This document shows positions 1-9,164 of a DNA stretch of 64,000 nucleotides, in pieces. Every line of letters starts with the position of its first letter. The stretch's first letter is position 1. Made by a program: the position numbers and the translations under genes. The notes below the pieces were generated by a model. The model searched no databases. It saw nothing but the letters and a program-made list of their open reading frames with translations, and had not been told where the DNA came from. This stretch comes from Lacinutrix sp. MedPE-SW (GTDB lineage Bacteria; Bacteroidota; Bacteroidia; Flavobacteriales; Flavobacteriaceae): NCBI RefSeq assembly GCF_001874145.1, contig NZ_MPCX01000006.1, forward strand, positions 46,961 to 110,960, given 5' to 3'.

Positions 1-2
1 TT

Positions 3-920
3 TCTTCAGAAATTGCAAAACTTCGTGAAGAGCTTTTAAATTTTGCCAGCTTATTAGAATTGGAATTAGATTTTGCAGAAGAAGATGTTGAATTCGCAGA
101 TAGAACACAGTTTAAAGAATTAATTAACCGAATAACCTTTGTATTAAAACGTTTAATAGATTCTTTTGCAGTAGGAAACGTAATTAAAAACGGCATACCA
201 GTTGCCATTGTAGGAGAACCAAATGTTGGAAAATCTACATTGTTAAATGCTCTTTTAAATGAAGAACGTGCCATTGTAAGCGACATTGCAGGAACCACTC
301 GCGATACTATTGAAGATGAATTAGTAATAGAAGGAATAGGTTTCAGGTTTATAGATACTGCAGGAATTAGAGAAACTAAAGATGTAGTAGAAAGCATAGG
401 TATTAAAAAAACTTTTGAAAAAATGGAGCAAGCGCAAGTAGTGATTTTGCTGTTTTCTGCTGAAGAGTTTCAAACTGAAAGTCAACGATTAATTTTAGAA
501 ATTGAAAAGATAAAAAATCGTTTTCCGCTTAAGCCATTAGTTATTATTGCAAATAAAATAGATACTTTAAACGCATCTGAAACCGAAGAATTAAAATCTA
601 AAATTGATAATATTCATTTATTATCAGCTAAATCTGGAATAGGAGTAGAGGCATTAAAAGAAAAATTAATAGGTTTTGTAAACACTGGAGCGCTAAGAAA
701 TAACGAGACCATTGTAACAAATACACGTCATTACGATTCACTATTAAAAGCCTTTGAAGAAATAAATAAAGTAAAAGCAGGTTTGGAGTCTGGATTATCT
801 GGCGACCTAATGGCTATAGATGTTAGGCAAGCTTTATATCACTTTGGAGAGATAACTGGAGCTATTACAAATGACGATTTATTAGGTAATATATTTGCAA
901 ACTTCTGTATTGGTAAGTAA
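3..920 (+). CDS. mnmE: tRNA modification GTPase MnmE, C-terminal part (5' end outside window)
   Basis: MnmE works with MnmG to install the (carboxymethyl)aminomethyl group on U34 of several tRNAs. The frame is open from base 3, so roughly the N-terminal third of the usual 450-470 residue protein is missing. What remains holds the end of the helical domain and the inserted G domain: G1 GEPNVGKS, the TTRD switch I motif, G3 DTAG, and G4 NKID. The protein ends in FCIGK, the C-terminal CxGK motif whose Cys is essential in E. coli MnmE. A start drawn at TTG 60 would be an artefact of the cut. The call is firm from these motifs. Confidence 0.97.
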   Translation, partial: SSEIAKLREELLNFASLLELELDFAEEDVEFADRTQFKELINRITFVLKRLIDSFAVGNVIKNGIPVAIVGEPNVGKSTLLNALLNEERAIVSDIAGTTRDTIEDELVIEGIGFRFIDTAGIRETKDVVESIGIKKTFEKMEQAQVVILLFSAEEFQTESQRLILEIEKIKNRFPLKPLVIIANKIDTLNASETEELKSKIDNIHLLSAKSGIGVEALKEKLIGFVNTGALRNNETIVTNTRHYDSLLKAFEEINKVKAGLESGLSGDLMAIDVRQALYHFGEITGAITNDDLLGNIFANFCIGK

Positions 921-967
921 AATAATAAATTTTTAAAATTTCATTTTGAGAAAATAAATACTATCTT

Positions 968-989
968 GTTAAGCCTACTAACGCTTAAC
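968..989. promoter_or_regulatory. Inverted repeat just before the kinase start
   Basis: Arms GTTAAGC (968-974) and GCTTAAC (983-989) are perfect complements separated by 8 bases and end 2 bases before the ATG at 992. As RNA this would fold into a hairpin over the ribosome-binding region; as DNA it could be a small operator. No typical -7 element is obvious next to it. Confidence 0.35.
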
Positions 990-991
990 TT

Positions 992-3900
992 ATGAATTTT
1001 TATATAATAATATTACTAGAGTTTACGCTGGTATCTTCAAGTATACTTCTGTTATTTAAATATAGAAATAAAATAGGTTTAGCACCATTATATTTATTTT
1101 TAGGTGCAATTCAATACTTTCAAATTCTTTTTGGAACACTATCTAGCTTTAAAGTTTTAAACAGTATAACTATTTATCCAGGTTCTGTTATAATATTTAG
1201 CGCAACCTTATTTGCAGTGCTTTTAATATATATAAAAGAAGGAGTAAAAAGTACTAGACGATTAATAATTGGAATAATTATTTCTAATATACTTTTAACA
1301 ACTCTATTTAATATAACTAGTAAATTAGAATATTTGCTTCGTGGAGAAGTTTTACCAGTTTTAGTAATAAATTATAAATATTTTATAACAGGTACAATAT
1401 TATTTATTTTAGATTTTATATTACTTGTTGTGTTATATCAATATTTAATAAAAAAAACAAAACGATTTTATTTCCTTTTAGTAATATTTATATCTCTTTT
1501 CACAGCATTACTTTTCGATGGACTAGCATTTAATTTAATTTTAAAAAGTAACACAGCAGACTTCTATCCATCACTAATGGGACATTTAATAGGGAAAACT
1601 ATTTCTGCCTTTGTGTTTTCGTTAATTCTATTTTTATATTTAAAATATATAGATGTAGATAACTATAGAACTAATTTTATTTCTGGAAAACATAGAGATG
1701 TCTTTTCAATAATAAATTATAGAGCACGCCAAGATGATTCTAATTATGAAAAAACACTGGCAAATCAACTTGTAGATACCTTAAATAATATAACCGATGG
1801 GTTTATTTCTTTAGATAAAAAATGGTGCTATACATATTTAAATAATAAAGCCGCACAATACGTTAATAAAGATCCAGAAAACTTAATAGGTCAAAGTATT
1901 TGGAAACACTTTCCAGAAGACGAAGCGTCAATATTTTATAAATATTATAAAAAAGCTGTAAAAACTAGAGAAACACAACATTTTAAAGCCTTTTATGCAC
2001 CATTAAATAAATGGTTTGAGAATAGAGTTTATCCTACCTCTACCGGACTAACTATTTATTTTACAGATATAACAAATAAAAAAGAACAAGAGGATAATAA
2101 TTTAATGCTAGAATCTTTAATTGAAACTAGTGACGAATTTATTGGACTAGCAACTTTACAAGGAAAGCCTATATATTTAAATAGTAATGGAAAAAAATTA
2201 GTAGGTATTGGTAGCAATAAAGAATTACCAGAATCAATAACAAAGTTTTTTCCAAAAGCTTATCACAAAGTTATTTTAAATGAACACCTTCCAAGTATAT
2301 TCACAAAAAACAAATGGAATGGTGAAGCGCAGTTTCAAAACTTTAAAACAAAAGAATTAATACCAATAGACATGTCTGGCTTTTTAATTAAAGATTCTTC
2401 TACAAAAGAGCCAATTGCAATGGGAATAGTTGCAAAAGACATATCCATTAGAAAAAAAGCGCAAATAGAGCTAGAAGATACACAAAGACGTTTAAAAGCT
2501 GCAATTAGAATAGGCAAAATTGGCTATTGGAGTTGGAACATTTTAAATAAAGAAATGTATTGGTCAGACCTTATGTACAATATTTATAATGTAGAAAAAG
2601 ATGTATCGCTTAATCTCCCTTACATAATTAATATTGCACATCCAGAAGATAGAGAATATATAAAAGAAACTATTAACAATAGTATAAAAACTAAAGTAGC
2701 TAAGCCAATAGAACATAGACTATTATGGCAAGATGGTACTATTAAGTTTGTTAGGGTACACATGGAAATTATTGAAGATGACCATGGTAATGTAATAAAA
2801 TTTCAAGGTACAGTAGTAGATATAACAGAGAAAAAAGAAACAGAAATAGAACTAATTAATAGAGAAATACTCTATAGAGAATTAACAACTAATGTACCTG
2901 TTGGTATTTTTAAAATGAGTATGGACGGCTCATGTAACTATGTTAATAAAAAATGGATTGAATATTCCGGTATTTCTTTTAACGAAGCAATTGGTTTTGG
3001 TTGGGTAAATGCTTTACATCCAGATGATAAAAATAGAATTATAAATAGTTGGATGGAAGCGGTATCTCTAAAAAAAGATTTTTATACAGATTTAAGGTTT
3101 GTAAAAAGTAATGGTTCAATAAAAGAAATATCTGTAAATATTGTAAAAACATACGATGCCAATAATAAATTATACGGTTACATAGGTATGTGTTTAGATA
3201 TTACCAAACGCAAACAAGCCGAAGAAAAATTAATTAAAAGTGAAAAATTATTTAGAGAATTATCATCTAAAGCTCCTGTAGCCATTTTTCAAACCGATGC
3301 GAAAGGCGCTTGTAATTATGTTAATCAAGAATGGATGGACTATACAGGTTACACATTTGACGAAGCAATGGGCTATGGTTGGGTAGACGTCGTCTATCAT
3401 GAAGATAAAAATAGAGTAATAAAAGACTGGAAACATGCTATAGCGACAAAATCAGAATTTATTTCAGAATTTAGATTTAGAAATAAGAAAGGTGATATTT
3501 TCTGGTCTTCTAGCAAATCTGTTAGAACCTATGATATTAATAATAATTTTAGCGGATACATTGGTATAACACTAGATATTACAAGCCAAAAAAATGCAGA
3601 AAAAATTGAAAAAGAAAATAAGCAATACCTTCTAAATATAATAAATACTATTGGAGATCCTGTATTTGTAAAAAATGAAGAAAGTAAATTAATACTTGTT
3701 AACGATGCACTTTGTTCAATTTTTAATTTAAAAAGAGAAGATATTTTAGGTAAAACTTTAGCATCAAAAGTACCATTAAAAGAAAGAAATACATTTTTAG
3801 ATATAGATAAAAAAGTATTAGAAACTGGTGTAGAGAATATAAACGAAGAAACAGTAAGTATAAATAATCAAGCAGTGAGAACGCTTTCTGTGAAAAAAAA

Positions 3901-4762
3901 CAGGTATATAGATAGTAATAATAATAAATACTTAGTTGGTGTTATAAGAGATATTACTAGCCGTAAACAAGCAGAGGTAGAATTGCAAAACCATAAAGAT
4001 AATCTAGAATCTTTAGTAAAAATTAGAACTATAGAATTAGAAAAAGAAAAGGAAAAAGCCCAATCTGCAGATTTTATGAAATCAGCATTTTTGGCCACAA
4101 TGTCGCATGAATTAAGAACACCAATGAATTCTATAATAGGATTTACAGGAATACTACTTAAAGAATTAGCAGGACCATTAAACCAAGAGCAAAAAAAACA
4201 GCTTTACATGGTTAAAAATAGTGCCACAAACCTATTAAACTTATTAAATGATGTCTTAGATATTTCTAAAATAGAAGCAGGTAAATTAAAAGTGTCATAC
4301 TTTCCGTTTAATTATTTAGATTCTTTAGAAAAAATAATAGATTCATTATTACCACAAGCAGCTAGAAAGGGATTAAAAATAAATTCAGAAATCTCAAGTT
4401 TAGAAATTAATTTAGTAAGTGATGAAAGGCGTGTAGAACAAATTATACTAAACCTGTTATCTAATGCTATAAAGTTTTCTAGTAAGGGCGTAATTACCGT
4501 TAAAGTAAAAATAATAAATCAAATAGTTGTTACACAGGTTATAGACCAAGGTATTGGTATAGATAAAGAAAATATTAGTAAATTGTTTAAACCATTTGTA
4601 CAGCTAGAATCTGGATTAAATAGAAAGCATGAAGGCACGGGATTAGGATTGTCTATATGTAAAAACTTAGTCGAAATTTTAGGAGGTACAATTCACGTAG
4701 AAAGTGAGTTAGGTAAAGGAAGTACCTTTACGTTTAAATTACCTTTAAACCATGTAACCTAA
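992..4762 (+). CDS. Membrane multi-PAS sensor histidine kinase
   Basis: A 1256-residue sensor kinase. Residues 1-225 carry about seven hydrophobic helices, a membrane sensor region that faintly recalls the VUT/YhhQ seven-helix fold (inference only). Then come about six PAS domains (roughly 255-375, 375-495, 500-625, 630-745, 755-870 and 880-1000), several followed by the usual PAC-type DITxRK linker. A coiled segment leads into HisKA with H-box MSHELRTP (His at 1039), then HATPase_c with N box NLLSNAIKFS, G1 DQGIGID and G2 GTGLGLSI. There is no receiver domain. The two response regulators that follow (69 bp on) are the likely targets. The fourth and fifth PAS copies are very alike and suggest internal duplication. 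Confidence 0.9.
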   Translation: MNFYIIILLEFTLVSSSILLLFKYRNKIGLAPLYLFLGAIQYFQILFGTLSSFKVLNSITIYPGSVIIFSATLFAVLLIYIKEGVKSTRRLIIGIIISNILLTTLFNITSKLEYLLRGEVLPVLVINYKYFITGTILFILDFILLVVLYQYLIKKTKRFYFLLVIFISLFTALLFDGLAFNLILKSNTADFYPSLMGHLIGKTISAFVFSLILFLYLKYIDVDNYRTNFISGKHRDVFSIINYRARQDDSNYEKTLANQLVDTLNNITDGFISLDKKWCYTYLNNKAAQYVNKDPENLIGQSIWKHFPEDEASIFYKYYKKAVKTRETQHFKAFYAPLNKWFENRVYPTSTGLTIYFTDITNKKEQEDNNLMLESLIETSDEFIGLATLQGKPIYLNSNGKKLVGIGSNKELPESITKFFPKAYHKVILNEHLPSIFTKNKWNGEAQFQNFKTKELIPIDMSGFLIKDSSTKEPIAMGIVAKDISIRKKAQIELEDTQRRLKAAIRIGKIGYWSWNILNKEMYWSDLMYNIYNVEKDVSLNLPYIINIAHPEDREYIKETINNSIKTKVAKPIEHRLLWQDGTIKFVRVHMEIIEDDHGNVIKFQGTVVDITEKKETEIELINREILYRELTTNVPVGIFKMSMDGSCNYVNKKWIEYSGISFNEAIGFGWVNALHPDDKNRIINSWMEAVSLKKDFYTDLRFVKSNGSIKEISVNIVKTYDANNKLYGYIGMCLDITKRKQAEEKLIKSEKLFRELSSKAPVAIFQTDAKGACNYVNQEWMDYTGYTFDEAMGYGWVDVVYHEDKNRVIKDWKHAIATKSEFISEFRFRNKKGDIFWSSSKSVRTYDINNNFSGYIGITLDITSQKNAEKIEKENKQYLLNIINTIGDPVFVKNEESKLILVNDALCSIFNLKREDILGKTLASKVPLKERNTFLDIDKKVLETGVENINEETVSINNQAVRTLSVKKNRYIDSNNNKYLVGVIRDITSRKQAEVELQNHKDNLESLVKIRTIELEKEKEKAQSADFMKSAFLATMSHELRTPMNSIIGFTGILLKELAGPLNQEQKKQLYMVKNSATNLLNLLNDVLDISKIEAGKLKVSYFPFNYLDSLEKIIDSLLPQAARKGLKINSEISSLEINLVSDERRVEQIILNLLSNAIKFSSKGVITVKVKIINQIVVTQVIDQGIGIDKENISKLFKPFVQLESGLNRKHEGTGLGLSICKNLVEILGGTIHVESELGKGSTFTFKLPLNHVT

Positions 4763-4831
4763 AAAAGAGCGGTAATTTTTAATATATTTAAACATAGTAT
4801 TCAATTACTATATATTTAAAAAAGAATAATT

Positions 4832-5209
4832 TTGAAACCAAGAATTTTAATAGTAGAAGATAACGAGCAGAATATGTACATGTTATCTTTTTTACTTACA
4901 AATAATAATTATAAAGTTTTTCAAGCTTTTAATGGTACCGAAGGATTACAACTAGCAGAAGATAAAAATCCAGAAATTATTTTAATGGATATACAATTGC
5001 CAGACATGGACGGCTATCACGTATGTAAAAAAATTAGAGCAAATAAACATCACCAAAATTCAATTATAATCGCAGTAACATCTTACGCTATGGGAGGCGA
5101 TAGAGAAAGAGCTATAAGATCTGGAGCAAATGGCTATATAGAAAAACCAATAAACCCAGAAACATTTATACAACAAATGGAAACAATCTACAATGAACAA
5201 AGACCATAA
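4832..5209 (+). CDS. Single-domain response regulator (CheY-like)
   Basis: A 125-residue receiver with nothing attached. The acidic pair E9-D10, phospho-acceptor D53 in LMDIQLPDMDG, the conserved T in VTSYA and K in EKP are all present. The frame has no ATG before the receiver core, so TTG at 4832 is taken as start; it gives the normal beta-1 sequence KPRILIVED. The end overlaps the next gene by 17 bases, which implies translational coupling. It lies between a kinase without a receiver and a receiver-containing sigma-54 activator, so it may be a phosphate sink or intermediate, or act by protein contact. No HPt protein is nearby. Confidence 0.88.
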   Translation: MKPRILIVEDNEQNMYMLSFLLTNNNYKVFQAFNGTEGLQLAEDKNPEIILMDIQLPDMDGYHVCKKIRANKHHQNSIIIAVTSYAMGGDRERAIRSGANGYIEKPINPETFIQQMETIYNEQRP

Positions 5210-8200
5210 AAAAAACATACTACTAGTAGATGATTCTTTTGAAAACAGATACTTACTAAAACTAATATTAGAAGATTTTGGGTTTAACATTCTTGAAGCT
5301 AACGATGGTCAAGAAGGATTAATTATGCTAAAAAAGAATACGGTAGACTTGATCGTATCAGATATTTTAATGCCAGTTATGGACGGTTATATTTTTTGTA
5401 AAGCTTGCAAAAAAGAAAAACAATTTAAAAATATACCTTTTATATTTTACACATCTACTTATACAGAAAAGGTAGATGAAGAACTAGCAATAAAAATTGG
5501 CGCTAGTTATTTTTTACGCAAACCCTCAGACCAAGAAAAACTTATAATAGCAATAAAATCACTAATAAATCAAGAGGATGCTAATCTTGAAGTAGCAAAT
5601 GATGATGTAGAGGAAGAGGAACTTGTAACAGAAAAAGAAGTTTTAAAGTTTTTTAGTAAAAGGCTAATAAACAAATTAGAACAAAAAAATATAGATTTAA
5701 AAAAAGAAGTATTAGAAAAAGAAAAAATTCAAAAACAATTAGAGCATGAAAATGAAGTTTTAGAATTATTATCAATAAATACATCTTTAAAAAAAGTTTT
5801 TAATAGGCTATTACTTAATTACGAAGCAGTAAACCCAGATAGTTTTGGCTCATTAAGTATATTAGAAGACGATGGTATACACCTTAAAGTTATTGCATCT
5901 CCATCGATGCCAAAAGATTTTACAGAAGCTATAAAAAGAATAGAAATAGGTGAAAACGTTGGTTCTTGTGGTACATCGGCTTTTAGAAAAGAACCAGTAA
6001 TAGTTTCTAATATTTCAAAAGATAGACTCTGGAAAGATTATAAACACATTGCTGCTAAAGACGGTTTAGTATCATGCTGGTCTATACCTATTCTTTCTAA
6101 AAAAAAGCAAGTACTTGGTACTTTCGCAATATATTCTAAATCAATAAACACGCCATCTTTAGACAACATTCGTGAGCTTAATTTTGCAGTTAACTTAGCT
6201 AAAATAGCAATAGAGAAATTTAAAATTAGCAACGAGATAAAAAAGAAAGACGATTACTATCACGATCTTATAGATAGAGCAAACGATGCCATATTATCTT
6301 ATACTTCAAGTGGAGAAATAGAAGGCTTTAATAAAGCCACTTATAAAAATTTAGGGTATACTAAAAAAGAATTTGCAAAATTACAAATACACGACATAGT
6401 TGTTGGAGAAGTATTTAAAAATAAAGAGATAAATAATAAACTAAAAAAAGGTTTACCTGTTTTAGTAATTAAAAAAGTAAAGCATAAAAGCGGTGAAATT
6501 TTAGAAGCAGAGGTATCTGCTAAAAAGCAAGATAATAATATTATAGTCGCTGTAGCTAGAGATATTACAGAGCGTCAAAAAAACTTAAAAGAATTACAAA
6601 AAGAAAAAGAATTTTCGTCAAGTCTTCTTGATACTATGAAAGAAGGTTTGTATGTAATAGATACACACTCTGAAATTATAAGAGTAAACCCATCTTTTTG
6701 CGAAATGACAGGATTTACAGAGCAAGAATTAATGGGCGTAAAACGACCATATCCATTTTCTCCACCAGAATTAGCAAAAGATAACAATAAACGTTATAAG
6801 CTATTAACAGAAAATAAAAACAAAACAGATTACGAAAACCTATACATGCGTAAAAATGGAGAGCGATTTCCTGTGCAGGTAATAGTATCTCGAATAGATG
6901 ATGAAAACGGTAATAAAATTGCCAATTTTGCTACCGTACAAGATATAACACAGCGTAAAGCAACAGAAAATAAATTAAAAGAAAACATTGTAAGGTCTAA
7001 CCAAAGAAAAAACACAATAATAGAGTTGGCAAATTTAATAGGAGAAGACTTTACATCATCACTAAAGCATATTGCATTTACATCTGCTAAAGCCTTAGAT
7101 GTTGCACTAGTTACTATATGGGAATATAAAAATAGTGGAACCCAATTGTATAGTAAAGTACATTACAATACGTTAGAAAATAGTTTTGAAACAGGAAGCT
7201 TAACAATAACTCAAGAAGAATTTCCAGATTACTTTAATGCCTTTAAGCATAGAACAAGTTTAAGTATTCCAGATGTTTTAACTAACCCAATAACAAAAGC
7301 ATTTTCTGAAAAGTTTTTTCTAATTAATAAAATGATGTCTCGTATAGATATTGTAATATATGGGAGGCAAAGCAATTTTGGTATAATAAGTTTTGAATGT
7401 ATTCGGGAAAATAGAGTGTTTTCTGCAGAAGAAGAAAGCTTTGCTACTTCTATAGCAAACATTGTTTCATTAATGGTGGAAAGTAACAAAAGAACACTTG
7501 CCGAAAACAAAATAGCACTTACAAACCAAAAGCTTTTAGAAGCAAATAAAACATTAAGTAAGTTACAAAGCCAATTAAAACAAGAAAACGTTTATTTAAG
7601 AAACGAGTTAGATCTTGTATTTAATTTTGAAGAAATGGTTTATGGCAGCGTCGAGTTTAGTAATGTTTTAACAGAGGTTGAAACGGTCGCTAAAACAGAC
7701 GCAACAGTATTATTATTAGGAGAGTCTGGTACAGGCAAAGAATTACTTGCTAGAGCAGTACACAATATAAGTGATCGTAGTAATAAACCCTTAATAAAAG
7801 TTAATTGCTCTGCAATACCTAGAGAACTAATAGAAAGTGAATTATTTGGACATAAAAAAGGATCTTTTACAGGAGCATTTAGTGATAAAATTGGAAAATT
7901 TGAATTAGCTCATGAAGGCACTTTATTTTTAGATGAAATAGGTGAACTTCCTCTAGATATGCAGCCAAAAATTTTAAGATTTTTACAAGAAGGAGAAATA
8001 GAGGTTGTTGGTGGAACAAGCATAAAAAAATTAGATGTAAGAGTTATTGCAGCAACAAACAGAAACCTTGAAGAAGAAATAAAGAAAAAACAATTTAGAG
8101 AAGATTTATATTTTAGGTTAAATGTATTTCCAATAAAAGTACCACCTTTAAGAGAGAGAAAAGACGATATACCATTATTAGTAGAACATTTTGTAGATAA

Positions 8201-8567
8201 ATTTAATAAGGCTTATAACAAAAATATAAAGTTTATAGCAGATGATGCTATGCAAAAACTTAAAAGTTATAATTGGCCTGGAAATATAAGGGAACTAGAA
8301 AATTTAATAGAGCGAGCTTCAATACTATCTACAAGTGAAACCTTAGTGATTCCTGGATTTGAAACAACTACACAAAAATCTCAATCAATTTCAAATATAG
8401 ACACATCATTAGATACAGCACAACGCAACCATATTCTTCAAATATTAAATCAATGTAATTGGAAAATTAGTGGAGCACAAAGTGCATCCGAGTTATTAAA
8501 ATTAAAACCTAGTACGCTTCGAGATAAAATGAAAAAATTAGGCATAGAAAAGCCTATAAGAAAGTAA
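5193..8567 (+). CDS. Receiver-GAF-PAS-PAS-GAF sigma-54-dependent activator
   Basis: An 1124-residue enhancer-binding protein. Order: receiver (about 7-125, phospho-acceptor D57 in VSDILMPVMDG), coiled linker, GAF (about 165-325), two PAS domains (about 355-460 and 475-590), second GAF (about 610-755), coiled coil, sigma-54 AAA+ domain (about 815-1040), and a C-terminal Fis-type HTH (about 1075-1120). In the AAA+ domain Walker A is GESGTGKE (about 843) and Walker B LFLDEIGELP (about 911). The sigma-54 contact loop reads GSFTGA instead of GAFTGA. Most activators have one sensory module; this one has five, so it could integrate phosphorylation with cytoplasmic signals. A palindrome overlapping its stop codon and a sigma-54-like promoter 140 bp on suggest it drives the next operon. 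Confidence 0.93.
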   Translation: MNKDHKKNILLVDDSFENRYLLKLILEDFGFNILEANDGQEGLIMLKKNTVDLIVSDILMPVMDGYIFCKACKKEKQFKNIPFIFYTSTYTEKVDEELAIKIGASYFLRKPSDQEKLIIAIKSLINQEDANLEVANDDVEEEELVTEKEVLKFFSKRLINKLEQKNIDLKKEVLEKEKIQKQLEHENEVLELLSINTSLKKVFNRLLLNYEAVNPDSFGSLSILEDDGIHLKVIASPSMPKDFTEAIKRIEIGENVGSCGTSAFRKEPVIVSNISKDRLWKDYKHIAAKDGLVSCWSIPILSKKKQVLGTFAIYSKSINTPSLDNIRELNFAVNLAKIAIEKFKISNEIKKKDDYYHDLIDRANDAILSYTSSGEIEGFNKATYKNLGYTKKEFAKLQIHDIVVGEVFKNKEINNKLKKGLPVLVIKKVKHKSGEILEAEVSAKKQDNNIIVAVARDITERQKNLKELQKEKEFSSSLLDTMKEGLYVIDTHSEIIRVNPSFCEMTGFTEQELMGVKRPYPFSPPELAKDNNKRYKLLTENKNKTDYENLYMRKNGERFPVQVIVSRIDDENGNKIANFATVQDITQRKATENKLKENIVRSNQRKNTIIELANLIGEDFTSSLKHIAFTSAKALDVALVTIWEYKNSGTQLYSKVHYNTLENSFETGSLTITQEEFPDYFNAFKHRTSLSIPDVLTNPITKAFSEKFFLINKMMSRIDIVIYGRQSNFGIISFECIRENRVFSAEEESFATSIANIVSLMVESNKRTLAENKIALTNQKLLEANKTLSKLQSQLKQENVYLRNELDLVFNFEEMVYGSVEFSNVLTEVETVAKTDATVLLLGESGTGKELLARAVHNISDRSNKPLIKVNCSAIPRELIESELFGHKKGSFTGAFSDKIGKFELAHEGTLFLDEIGELPLDMQPKILRFLQEGEIEVVGGTSIKKLDVRVIAATNRNLEEEIKKKQFREDLYFRLNVFPIKVPPLRERKDDIPLLVEHFVDKFNKAYNKNIKFIADDAMQKLKSYNWPGNIRELENLIERASILSTSETLVIPGFETTTQKSQSISNIDTSLDTAQRNHILQILNQCNWKISGAQSASELLKLKPSTLRDKMKKLGIEKPIRK

Positions 8568-8580
8568 CGGTATACCGTTA
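8565..8580. promoter_or_regulatory. Perfect 16-bp palindrome, candidate activator binding site
   Basis: TAACGGTATACCGTTA is its own reverse complement and overlaps the stop codon of the sigma-54 activator gene. It lies about 140 bp upstream of the -24 element at 8709, a normal distance for an upstream activating site bound by a Fis-type HTH dimer. The binding role is inference. Confidence 0.55.
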
Positions 8581-8602
8581 ATAGTATTATTTTCTAATTT
8601 TT

Positions 8603-8631
8603 AAAGGCACGAAATACCGTGCTTTTTTTTT
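8603..8631 (+). terminator. Intrinsic terminator, also a possible second activator site
   Basis: Stem GCACG/CGTGC (8607-8611 and 8618-8622), extended by A/U pairs, with a 6-base loop and nine T. It should end the activator transcript. The same 16 bases (8607-8622) match the palindrome at 8565-8580 at 10 of 16 positions, sharing the core ACGnnATACCGT, and start exactly 42 bp later, so this DNA may serve twice. Confidence 0.8.
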
Positions 8632-8708
8632 GTATTATAACTATAAATAAATTTAATAATTACCAAAACCCTTATAATATAAGCACTTCTTGTAGGTTTT
8701 AAAAAAAG

Positions 8709-8724
8709 TGGCACATCGATTGTT
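8709..8724 (+). promoter_or_regulatory. Candidate sigma-54 (-24/-12) promoter
   Basis: TGGCACATCGATTGTT fits the consensus TGGCAC-N5-TTGC except for T instead of C in the -12 GC. The GG (8710-8711) and GT (8722-8723) are 10 bases apart as required. Transcription would begin near 8735, giving a leader of about 14 bases before the ATG at 8749. The gene just upstream encodes a sigma-54 activator, which supports the call. Confidence 0.6.
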
Positions 8725-8748
8725 TTACATTTTGTAAACCAAATCGCT

Positions 8749-9162
8749 ATGAGAAACGAACTACAATTTGACGGTATAATATTTTGGGTTGAAAACAACA
8801 TCATTTATACTAACCTAAACTCTAAATTTTTTGAAAGCTATCAAAAAAAAGATGTGGAAGATATTTTTTATAACTCTATATCTTTTCTGTCTAACGGAAA
8901 TTACTTACCTATTTTAATACAATTAGATCACGTAAACACCTACAATACGTTATCTCTTTTTAAAACTATTTCTACAAGTAAAACTATTAAAAATTTAGTG
9001 CTTTCTAGAATATTTTTAGTCAACTCTTTGGGTAAAAAAGCGTTACTATCTCTATATAATATTCTAGATAATCAAATTGTACCTAACAAGGTCTATACAG
9101 ACTATAATATGGCTGTAAGATATTGTAATAATGACTATTTATTTTTTAATAATGTAAGCTAA
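8749..9162 (+). CDS. Small STAS/SpoIIAA-like protein (DUF7793-type), copy 1
   Basis: A 137-residue soluble protein without signal peptide, membrane helix or catalytic motif. It aligns along its whole length with the next gene: a G-x-x-FW start, a hydrophobic strand, a G-N/D-x-x-P-(I/F)-L-I-x-L centre, a conserved L-(V/I)-N-(S/T)-(L/I)-G segment and a P-x-K-V-(Y/F) end. This plan resembles the small STAS/SpoIIAA-like proteins (DUF7793) found beside flavobacterial kinases; the family name is from memory and moderately sure. It is the first gene of the operon behind the candidate sigma-54 promoter, 2 bases before its paralogue. An anti-sigma-antagonist-like or kinase-modulating role is inference. 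Confidence 0.65.
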   Translation: MRNELQFDGIIFWVENNIIYTNLNSKFFESYQKKDVEDIFYNSISFLSNGNYLPILIQLDHVNTYNTLSLFKTISTSKTIKNLVLSRIFLVNSLGKKALLSLYNILDNQIVPNKVYTDYNMAVRYCNNDYLFFNNVS

Positions 9163-9164
9163 TA

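Noticed and set aside
5060..5290. 76-residue minus-strand ORF over the junction of the two receiver genes
   Set aside because: It is antisense to two clear receiver domains with phospho-acceptor Asp and has no features of its own.
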